Of a stretch of DNA of 64,000 nucleotides, positions 43,944-51,167 are shown in pieces. How positions within the stretch are numbered: the first letter of the stretch is position 1; every line of letters starts with the position of its first letter. A program made the translations under genes and the position numbers. This DNA is from Chitinophaga varians. Lineage in GTDB: Bacteria > Bacteroidota > Bacteroidia > Chitinophagales > Chitinophagaceae. The notes below the pieces were generated by a model, which made no database searches, was not told the origin of the DNA, and saw nothing but the letters and a program-made list of their open reading frames with translations. Location of the stretch: contig NZ_JABAIA010000002.1 in the NCBI RefSeq assembly GCF_012641275.1, forward strand, positions 1,984,001 through 2,048,000. The letters are read 5' to 3'.

Positions 43944-46541
43944 TTAGTACTTTTTGAAAGAATTTATTTTTTTCAATTTGCTATGAAATATGGAGTGGAA
44001 ATTCGAAGGAAATTTCTTTATAACAAATTCACAAATTTCTTTTGCCTTATTATAATTCGACAGCCTAATTAAGATTTCAGAGGATTGATATAATCCAGTG
44101 ATTGCGTTTTGCCTAGAGCCAGAACTAATTTTATCGACGTTTATTCTTTTGATATGATCGTAAAATAGATGTCCCATATGTTTCCAAATATTATAGAATT
44201 GATCCTTTATTACTTGGTTCCGCTTTGAAAAATCAATCTGGCTGATTTCATTGTATTTTAAATCCTCTTTTAAATCATCTTTTTTGTTAATGTAATATAT
44301 GGACCTGTAGGTTAAGAGAAGTCCATGTAATTCTAAGTTTATATCATTGTTCAAGTTTCTGTTCAATGCACAAAAGTCAAGTAGGGCGTCAATTGCTTTC
44401 TCTTTATTGGTATCGGATGCCAGAGCCCAATTATATGCAGCATACATTTTCATGAATTTCCCATCTTTGGAAAAAAGATGGAATACTTCCTCAAGCACAT
44501 TAACAGCGGATTCTTTTTTGCCTCTATCAATTACTAGGTAGGAAGATAGATTTAGTACTGCCTGTAGCTTTATATCGAGTGGAGAATTTGCTCTGTTTAT
44601 AATAAATCTATATGAGCTGATTACTTCTTCTTCATTTTTTGTAAGCCTATTAGTGTCTGCGCTTTGTAGTAATGCCAGTTCTGTATCTAGCTTTTTATCT
44701 TTGGAAATTAGCTGTGTTTTGCGTTTGTACTTATTTTTGAATGATTCTTCCTGAAAATTAAAGTAATCATTCATTTTTTGTAATATTTCTTTAGAATAGA
44801 CATTGAAAAAGTCATTCTCTTTTACTTCGACTATTCTAAGTTTCACAAGCTCCTGAATCCCAGAATCGAATTTTTGCTCTTCATTTTCAAGTCCAACAAT
44901 AAACTTCAACTTATTAACCAGGTTACTAAGGTCTTTAGTTGTTACTAATAAGCTTATAGCAACAAAAATTTCCTGTGCCGTTTTGCTCAGATAGTTGTAA
45001 ATGCGGCCATATAAAAAATCAATTGCTTCGGCAGAATCCTTTATGTCCTTGGATAGAGAATCTTCAATTTTCCCATTTTGCACTAAAATATGTGCAAATT
45101 GAAAAATAAATAGTGGTCTTCCTCCTGTAATAAAATGGAGTCTTTGGCTATTGTTCGGATTTTTCATTTTTTGTTTGAAAGCTTCCATAGGAACATCAGA
45201 AAAGTCATTTTCCAGAATTTTCAGGAAAAAATCCAAGGTTTTTTCCTGGTTCAATTCGTTCGTTTCAATCTCATCTCCAATTTTCAAATCGGCTCTTGTA
45301 GTAACAATAATTTTATGGTTGATGGGATTAAGCTTTCTGATAAATTCAGTCATTTTTGCCTTTTCCTCTTCAGCAAAAGTTTCATAGTCATCAATTATCA
45401 ATAATATCTTTCCCTGATATTTCTCTATTGCTTCAGTATCAGAGCTATCTATGTCAAATATAATTTTATTTAATTTGTTAATTATTTCTCTAAGAGTCGA
45501 GACCGATTCAAATAATTCCTGAATTTTTCCTGTGTGGTAGTTATAAAACCTGTCTTTAGCGCTTAAGAAAATAATGTAGTCGAATTTTTTTTCAAAGCCC
45601 TTAGATAATTCCTCGCAAACATTTTGTATCGTAGCTGTTTTGCCTACGCCACCATGGCCCCACATTGTCGCGCTTACGGAATGGTTAGTTTTTATAAGAA
45701 AATCAAGAATTCTCTTTTTAATGCCTATGTCAATATAATTGGTGTAATTATTCTTATAAACATTTAAGATTGTTCCATTTGGACTTTTTCTTTTTTTACC
45801 ATCGTTGACGATCTCAGCTTCCACAAAATCACTCCAATCTTTTGTATGCAATCCTGTTTGGAAAATTTTGTTATATTTTACTTTACCCAATAAAGGTTCT
45901 TGAATGGACGCGAATATATATATATCATCAACGTTGAGAAGTTCTATGAAGGGTGAAAGTCTATAATATTGGTTTTCCGAGTTTTGTAAATAAAGGTTAT
46001 TTACTTTTAGATTAGCTGTTTTTATTGAGCAACTCCAGGGGTAATATTCGGTGCCATCAGGTTTGTAGGATATTCCTCTGTAGAAACTATTCTCCAACTT
46101 TTCTACATAAATAATATCGAAATCTTGTTTAATTAACTCAATATTGGAGGATACTACTACGTCGTAAATCTCTTTTAAAGCCTTCAAATAATCTTCTATG
46201 CCGTCATTAAATACATATCCATGTCCTATTTTTTCATTTCTGATTTTTGGATATTTCGAAATTGAATTGTTTATTTTTCCATCTTTAAATAAATCCCCAT
46301 TAATATCAAGCTTTCTATTGATTTCTAAAATGCTACCTATGCTTGGCTGTTGAATTCTTCTGAGTATATATTCTCTGTCATCATCATTAAGAATAGATAT
46401 ATTTTTATTCCATAAATAAGCTAAGAAATAGATAAGAAGGTATTCAAGTCTTACTTGGTAATAAATTTTAAGCTCCGAGTTGGAGCCGCTATTTTCGAGG
46501 AATGCGATCCTACGTTCAATTTTTTTTCGAATATATTCCAT
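43944..46541 (-). CDS. HEPN-STAND NTPase, predicted anti-phage/abortive infection protein
   Basis: The 865-residue protein has three parts. Residues 1-130 are helical and carry RNEKIGH (R101-N102-x4-H107), the R-x4-6-H motif of HEPN RNases. Residues ~131-270 form a beta-rich linker domain. Residues ~275-500 are a STAND/NB-ARC-like NTPase with Walker A GHGGVGKT (295-302), Walker B LLIIDD (380-385), sensor VTTRAD (413-418) and GGRP (473-476). The rest is helical, probably TPR-like sensor repeats. Codon use is AT-rich, unlike its neighbours. Such architectures sense infection and cleave RNA. It lies inside the tRNA-Lys element. Confidence 0.78.
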   Translation of the reverse strand: MEYIRKKIERRIAFLENSGSNSELKIYYQVRLEYLLIYFLAYLWNKNISILNDDDREYILRRIQQPSIGSILEINRKLDINGDLFKDGKINNSISKYPKIRNEKIGHGYVFNDGIEDYLKALKEIYDVVVSSNIELIKQDFDIIYVEKLENSFYRGISYKPDGTEYYPWSCSIKTANLKVNNLYLQNSENQYYRLSPFIELLNVDDIYIFASIQEPLLGKVKYNKIFQTGLHTKDWSDFVEAEIVNDGKKRKSPNGTILNVYKNNYTNYIDIGIKKRILDFLIKTNHSVSATMWGHGGVGKTATIQNVCEELSKGFEKKFDYIIFLSAKDRFYNYHTGKIQELFESVSTLREIINKLNKIIFDIDSSDTEAIEKYQGKILLIIDDYETFAEEEKAKMTEFIRKLNPINHKIIVTTRADLKIGDEIETNELNQEKTLDFFLKILENDFSDVPMEAFKQKMKNPNNSQRLHFITGGRPLFIFQFAHILVQNGKIEDSLSKDIKDSAEAIDFLYGRIYNYLSKTAQEIFVAISLLVTTKDLSNLVNKLKFIVGLENEEQKFDSGIQELVKLRIVEVKENDFFNVYSKEILQKMNDYFNFQEESFKNKYKRKTQLISKDKKLDTELALLQSADTNRLTKNEEEVISSYRFIINRANSPLDIKLQAVLNLSSYLVIDRGKKESAVNVLEEVFHLFSKDGKFMKMYAAYNWALASDTNKEKAIDALLDFCALNRNLNNDINLELHGLLLTYRSIYYINKKDDLKEDLKYNEISQIDFSKRNQVIKDQFYNIWKHMGHLFYDHIKRINVDKISSGSRQNAITGLYQSSEILIRLSNYNKAKEICEFVIKKFPSNFHSIFHSKLKKINSFKKY

Positions 46542-47051
46542 ACGTAATTGAGATTTAAATAGGATAAATTGTTTGTATTTAACTACTATTAGCCCCTTAC
46601 ATTTTAATAAATCGTTTTGAGTATTTCATTTATTTTAAATATAGGGTACTTTATGGATTATTATTTTTGTCAATTTAAGGATTTTTGTTAAAATAGCAAT
46701 TAAGGTTCCCTAATCAGCTGGAACCCGCAAGATGTTCGATGTCACAACCAGATTGCAATTTCCTGTCTAGTAGAAATTGCAGGATAACAGGTTGTAGTAC
46801 AACCTAGCTTTGGCGTTTTCCCTACAAAGTTTGGTCGCTGATTTACAATTTGAAGGGGGCGCGTTTTTTTAAAAACTTTTAATTATTTCGAATGGATAGG
46901 TATCCCTCGATAATTTGAAAACAATATGTGTGAGTGGAAGTATGAGAAAGGAAAACGTTATGTCCCCAATGTCATTATTCTCCGATCTAGACCAATTTTG
47001 ACAACTTATTAGATTAGTAATCCGCGAAGAATTTGTTCGTCAAAGAAAAAG
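46542..47051. other. Intergenic region upstream of the HEPN-STAND gene with a structured segment
   Basis: No ORF of coding character is seen. Segment 46742-46806 is rich in dyad symmetry: TGCAATTT and AAATTGCA form an 8-bp stem, and AGGTTGTA/TACAACCT (46789-46805) forms a near-perfect palindrome. It could hold regulatory or small-RNA elements. Confidence 0.4.
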
Positions 47052-47444
47052 CTAGTTTACGTAATCGTCTATTTGGAGAGAGGGGTGCCACCACAAAAGC
47101 GGAGGATTTAACCTGGCATCGCTGCCGCGGGGCCTGCGCCGTATGAACACATTTTGTTGCAACGGTAGGCTACAGCCGGACTTTAGTAAAAAAACATTTA
47201 TTCGTAAGGCACTTTGGTTTCGCGGGGATAGCTGTATTTTTTTCTTTCCACCCGCAACAGAATCAGCAGTTGTTACTGTTTGTGGAAGTAGAAAACCTCT
47301 TCCGGCGGTTTTTGCGGAGCTGGTACATGCGGCGTTGCCACCTGCACCCGGAGATGGAGTGGCGCTGCTCCAGGCAGGCCCCACCCGCGAAGATTGAATG
47401 GCGCGTTCAACATTCCGTTTGCGGATTGGATAAAGATAATACAA
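47052..47444. pseudogene. GC-rich patch with overlapping short ORFs, unidentified relic
   Basis: This ~390-bp patch is clearly richer in G and C than the surrounding AT-rich island and is open in several short frames on both strands (up to 130 codons). None of the translations matches a family I recognise. It is best read as a remnant of a foreign gene, possibly from an earlier insertion. The strand is not decidable. Confidence 0.35.
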
Positions 47445-47456
47445 GTACTATCTTTG
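47426..47456 (+). promoter_or_regulatory. Orphan Bacteroidota-type promoter near the island right end
   Basis: TTG at 47426-47428, a 20-bp spacer and TATCTTTG at 47449-47456 fit the consensus well. A GCCC/GGGC hairpin follows, as in the tRNA-Lys leader, but no gene follows before the hairpin at 47709. Confidence 0.6.
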
Positions 47457-47512
47457 CGCATTTTGCCCTTTGGGCAGATCAATTTGATTGGTAACAGCAT
47501 ACTCAAAAATTT

Positions 47513-47536
47513 TTAGTTGAGTTTTTAGTTGAGTTC
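47513..47536 (+). repeat. TTAGTTGAGTT direct repeats near the right end
   Basis: TTAGTTGAGTT at 47513-47523 is repeated at 47525-47535, and one copy lies at 42892-42902 just inside the left end. They may be integrase arm-type binding sites or end remnants. Confidence 0.4.
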
Positions 47537-47659
47537 AATGCTGTTAACCGTTATAAAGGTAGGGCTTTGAAAAATCGGATGGTGTTATAAAATGTTGAAA
47601 ATCAGCGAATAAACGTAAGGCTAAATAAAGTTGTGTAAGGCTTTTCCTGACTTCTGTAA

Positions 47660-47675
47660 TCCCAGCGGGATCACA
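47660..47675 (+). repeat. Right attachment-type direct repeat (attR)
   Basis: TCCCAGCGGGATCACA is an exact copy of the last 16 bp of the tRNA-Lys region at 42821-42836, standing alone without the rest of a tRNA. It marks the right boundary of the 4.84-kb element. Confidence 0.8.
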
Positions 47676-47708
47676 AACAAGAGTAAAAAGAAATACTCTT
47701 ATGTAATT

Positions 47709-47760
47709 AAAGCCTTTAAAGCTGCTTAAATCGTAGGATTTAAGCAGCTTTAAAGGCTTT
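47709..47760. terminator. 23-bp perfect inverted repeat, terminator-like
   Basis: Arms at 47709-47731 and 47738-47760 are fully complementary around a CGTAGG loop and are followed by T residues. It lies directly before the truncated RHS relic and 34 bp after attR. Confidence 0.75.
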
Positions 47761-47767
47761 TATGATG

Positions 47768-48403
47768 TGCTTATCTTAACTATGCTTTGTTTGATGATCA
47801 GTTTAATTTAATTGATGATAATAGTGGGGTAAAACAGGTAAAGGAAGAGCCAGATCAGTTACAAACTCTGGGTACCGATAAGATGGTCATAAAAAAAGTG
47901 GCTTCCAGTACGTTTACACCGGCAACGAAACACCGCAGAATGTTTACTTCGATAATCTTGTTCTGGCGGCAAGTAACGGGCCGGTATTGGAAGAACCCAC
48001 ACTACTATCCCGAGGGTTGATAATGGATGGCATCAGTTGCCATGCTCTGTCCCGTATAGAACCCAACAAAGAATTGTTTCAGGGTAAGGAACTGCAACAT
48101 AATGAATTTAGTGATGGCTCCGGTATGACTTTGAAGCCCGTTATTACGATCAGCGTTTAGGACGTTGGTTCTCTCCAGACCCGGATCAAATAATCCAAGG
48201 GTAGCTGCAGCAGGCTTAGGAGAAGGTGGTAGTACGACCTATCCTGAATATTATGATGGTAGCGTTTACAGGCCAGCTCATACTGTTTTAAGAGATGGCC
48301 TGTAAACGCTACCAGTGCAGAAGGCGAAGGAGCTGCTGGTGCATCGAAATCACTTACTAATATTGAGGTAAATATCAATTATACAGGAGAATACAATTAT
48401 TGA
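47768..48403 (+). pseudogene. RHS repeat protein C-terminal relic, frameshifted
   Basis: Read across frames, the segment gives typical Bacteroidota RHS core text: FDDQFNLIDDNSGVKQVKEE, then YVYTGNETPQNVYFDNL, FQGKELQ, EFSDGSG, and finally YDFEARYYDQRLGRWFSPDP. Frameshifts occur at an A7 run near 47891, near 47990-48010 and just after EFSDGSG, where a few codons seem deleted. The N-terminal bulk of the protein is absent. After the core the variable tail is broken by stops and an inverted repeat at 48258. This is the decayed end of a polymorphic toxin gene. Confidence 0.82.
48258..48313. repeat. 18-bp inverted repeat within the RHS relic tail
   Basis: Arms 48258-48275 and 48296-48313 (GGTAGCGTTTACAGGCCA and its complement) are perfect with a 20-nt loop. 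It interrupts the toxin tail and may act as a terminator or mark a small rearrangement. Confidence 0.65.
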
Positions 48404-48419
48404 AGCCGATAATATTTCG

Positions 48420-48668
48420 ATGAAGGGGATAAAGGATGAGTATTTTGCGTGTTTTATTGATGATAATAGTGAACTGGAGATCTCAGTGCCAATTAAAATA
48501 TATCAAAGCTCTGATGCCCTAAGTTTAGTATGGGATGAAGATATTGTAAATTACTTTCCAGTTTCTGGTAATTGTATCTTAGGTGTAAATGAAAATAGTT
48601 GCTTGAGTGTCGTTACTATTAGGTGTTTGAATGAAGAAAAGATGGCTGGAATATTTGATACTATCTAA
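48420..48668 (+). CDS. Small protein after the RHS relic, possible immunity protein
   Basis: This 82-residue acidic ORF (MKGIKDEYFACFIDD...) has no recognised family. It starts 17 bp after the end of the decayed RHS toxin tail, where immunity genes normally lie, and shows a plausible mix of hydrophobic and acidic residues for a small alpha/beta protein. It may be an orphaned or truncated immunity gene; this is inferred from position only. Confidence 0.5.
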   Translation: MKGIKDEYFACFIDDNSELEISVPIKIYQSSDALSLVWDEDIVNYFPVSGNCILGVNENSCLSVVTIRCLNEEKMAGIFDTI

Positions 48669-48796
48669 TAAATTGTGCAAAGCAATTTTCGCCCTTTGTT
48701 CGCTCAATAACCTGACACCGAACGACGTCGTTGAAACATATAAAAACGTCCGAAATATCTGATTTACCATGTTCCGCACGAAGCTCAATTGCATAG

Positions 48797-48841
48797 GTCT
48801 GACTAAAAAGCATATAACGGGTATATGCTTTTTAGTCAGAC
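48797..48841. terminator. Terminator after the PixA-family gene
   Basis: A 20-bp perfect stem (arms 48797-48816 and 48822-48841, loop ACGGG) lies 19 bp after the PixA-family stop on the minus strand. It may also serve the plus-strand small ORF. Confidence 0.82.
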
Positions 48842-48859
48842 TGAAGTTTCAGATGTGGA

Positions 48860-49480
48860 TTATTTTTTGGGTACCGTTATAGTTGGGTCCCATTGGAAAT
48901 AGCCATACGGAATTTGATTATTTCCGGAATCGTCCAACGTATACAGCGCAAAATTTACCATAAATGCTTCAGTACCAGGCATACCTACGGTTGCTTTATA
49001 GGAATAGAAGGTAACTGATTTCTGTTTTGCCGGCAATCCATTTGAATTGATGTCTGGATTAGGCACAGCTGCACCTATTCTTGTTACCGGTGTATATTGG
49101 AATGCGTCAAATACGTCATCATTAGGTGTTATATTCGGATTCGTGTTCTTGATGATATTATACAGAATCACGGCGTTATCCTGGTTATCGGAAGCAGATA
49201 CTGCACGGAAGGAAACAGTGTCCTCTACATGCGCTTTGAAGCTTAAATCGGCTGTGCCCTGGCCACTGATGATTCCACGTGATCCGGTGCAAACCATGTA
49301 TTCGCTGTCATGGTCTATCGGATAAGGGTTTTCTTGTGTGGACTTGCTAGGGTCGAGATTGTTATCTTCACAGTATTTTATTACATAGTTTGTGTCAATC
49401 ACTATTGTAATTTCGATATCGGCAGGTTCATTCTGATCTGTGAGAGAACCTTTTAACGGGCTTGTTCTTACGGTAGTCAT
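48860..49480 (-). CDS. AidA/PixA inclusion body family protein
   Basis: The 206-residue protein matches the AidA/PixA family. ITIVIDTNYVIK near residue 25 is followed by YMVCTGSRGIISGQGTADLSFKA and DTVSFRAVSASDNQDNAVILY, and a beta-rich C-terminal half ends in YGYFQWDPTITV. PixA forms methionine-rich cytoplasmic inclusions in Xenorhabdus, and AidA is quorum-controlled in Burkholderia and Ralstonia; neither has a settled function. There is no signal peptide. It has its own terminator and a 630-bp upstream gap, so it is probably monocistronic. Confidence 0.85.
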   Translation of the reverse strand: MTTVRTSPLKGSLTDQNEPADIEITIVIDTNYVIKYCEDNNLDPSKSTQENPYPIDHDSEYMVCTGSRGIISGQGTADLSFKAHVEDTVSFRAVSASDNQDNAVILYNIIKNTNPNITPNDDVFDAFQYTPVTRIGAAVPNPDINSNGLPAKQKSVTFYSYKATVGMPGTEAFMVNFALYTLDDSGNNQIPYGYFQWDPTITVPKK

Positions 49481-50109
49481 AAAATAGAATTTTTAGTTTA
49501 TACCTACTCTGTTATGGCTTTTCGGTATCCGCCATTTAATTGAAGGAATTGTAATTGGAAAGGAAGAGGCAATCATGGACAGGTTATAGCATACCCCGCT
49601 GCTTATATTAAGCATCAATAAACAAAACGACTGTAATATGCTACCGGTAAAGAGTTAACCGTTAACATAACAGATGAATGTTTGCGCTCAGTAAATGTAT
49701 TTGTTTTAGTATTTTCCCATTTTTCCTGCAGTAGCTTTGGGGTAGGGTATAACACCTATGCGATTACGGTTATTTTGAGTTAACGAATAAATAGCTGCCG
49801 ACTTACTAACAAGCGTAAATATCATTTTGTTTTGACGATGAGAATATTTTTATAAAAAGTCATTCATTACCGTCAGGATTTGTTTTGATTGAAATAATGG
49901 CGCCGGAAGATATAGTAGGATAGCGGGCTTATTAAAGCCCTTTATAATATCGATTCTTTCTATAAAATATTGTAGATCAATGGATGAAAGTAGTATTGAT
50001 AGCTGGCGCGGTCGTTGCCTTGCAGGGCTTATAGAAAATGATTATTTCAGGCCTGAAGATTCAAATGACGCTTTGCCTGTCATTAAGCCGGGAAACAAAT
50101 GACGGCGTT
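49481..50109. other. 629-bp gap, no gene recognised
   Basis: Only short unconvincing ORFs are present. A small hairpin (GGGCTT/AAGCCC, 49925-49940) and a 9-bp inverted repeat around the next gene's stop (50089-50125) are visible. The PixA-family promoter should lie here, but no clear TAnnTTTG box was seen. Confidence 0.45.
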
Positions 50110-51075
50110 TTATACCTGTTTCCCGCTCTTCGCAAATTTATGTTCCTGGTACTCTTTCAGCCGGCTGTCCAGCAAAGCAGCAGCAATATCACGGTGTTCC
50201 TGGTCGAATGGTATCGTGTTTAGTACAGCCGTCGCTGCTTCGCCCCGATAGTTATTCCGCTGTGCCGGTTCTTTCAGGAAAGTAAGTGCCAGGTCACGGT
50301 CGTAAAGCATATCATGTCCACTGAGGTTTTTAATATAGGCCTTGATAAACGCCTGTTCGGCAGTAAAGTCTTCTACCGTAACGTAACCTCTGTCCAGGCT
50401 TCGCACCCAGTCCAATGCGGCGGTATGACCAGCGTCCGCAATAAGTTTCCTGTCCAGCGCCCATTGCAGGAACATCAGGACGGAGGTCTTGTAAAAGTTT
50501 TGCTCTTTAACAAATTGCTCTATGGTACCATAATCCATTTCGTTGTACAGGTGGAATAATGGATTTCTGTAATCCAGTCCCAGCACAATGTCTTTAACTT
50601 TTTGTTCGTCGGTGAATTCCGGTCCCCAGCTTATGTGTCGCTGTTTGTCTGCCGGAATGCGCCAGCGATAGAAACTTTCGCTGCCGTCGTCGTTTAGCCA
50701 TATGGGTGATATCTCGCTGCTTTTGAGCGTAGGGGCGCCAAGGGAGGAGTTCAGGTATTCAAAAGTGGCGTTGAAGTCTACCTGGTCCGGGAAAGTGGTC
50801 GATGATTTATTGTTATACCATCTTGCACTTACCAGGCGCGGTACAAATATGCCTTTTTTGTTGCCCTGCAGCAGCGGGTACGCTGCCAGATAAGGCTGCG
50901 CATTAAACAGCAGGTCAATTCCCAGTTTCTTGTTTTCAATCCAGTAAGATGTTTCTGTTGAACGGTTGGAGATATAGGGCTTCTTCGGATATTTAAATCC
51001 GTGCTGCTCCAGGAAAGTGATGATGTCTGCGGAATCAATAGCAGATCCCATGAGGCTTACCAGTGTATTGAACAT
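50110..51075 (-). CDS. Hypothetical protein
   Basis: The 321-residue protein has no recognised domain and no signal peptide. It looks soluble and mixed alpha/beta. Its first half has aromatic-rich stretches (SYWIENKKLGIDLLF, RWRIPADKQRHISW) and its second half is mostly helical, with LMFLQWALDRKLI resembling small domains found next to bacterial toxins and in immunity proteins. It is the last gene on the minus strand of the SusCD locus, with a 92-bp gap from the esterase gene, so cotranscription is uncertain. Confidence 0.6.
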   Translation of the reverse strand: MFNTLVSLMGSAIDSADIITFLEQHGFKYPKKPYISNRSTETSYWIENKKLGIDLLFNAQPYLAAYPLLQGNKKGIFVPRLVSARWYNNKSSTTFPDQVDFNATFEYLNSSLGAPTLKSSEISPIWLNDDGSESFYRWRIPADKQRHISWGPEFTDEQKVKDIVLGLDYRNPLFHLYNEMDYGTIEQFVKEQNFYKTSVLMFLQWALDRKLIADAGHTAALDWVRSLDRGYVTVEDFTAEQAFIKAYIKNLSGHDMLYDRDLALTFLKEPAQRNNYRGEAATAVLNTIPFDQEHRDIAAALLDSRLKEYQEHKFAKSGKQV

Positions 51076-51167
51076 TCGGTCGGCATTTTTCGGGTTAAGA
51101 TGATAAAGGCTGTAAAATAATGAATTTTGCCGCAGATCCGGAAATGCTGAAAGGTCTGCGCAAATAA

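Noticed and set aside
47052..47444. 130-codon minus-strand ORF as a real gene
   Set aside because: The translation is rich in Arg, Ser and Pro with no domain, and competing frames are open on the other strand. It was kept only as an unidentified relic.
50038..50223. 61-codon plus-strand ORF near the PixA gene
   Set aside because: It overlaps the end of the 321-residue gene antisense and shows no coding character.
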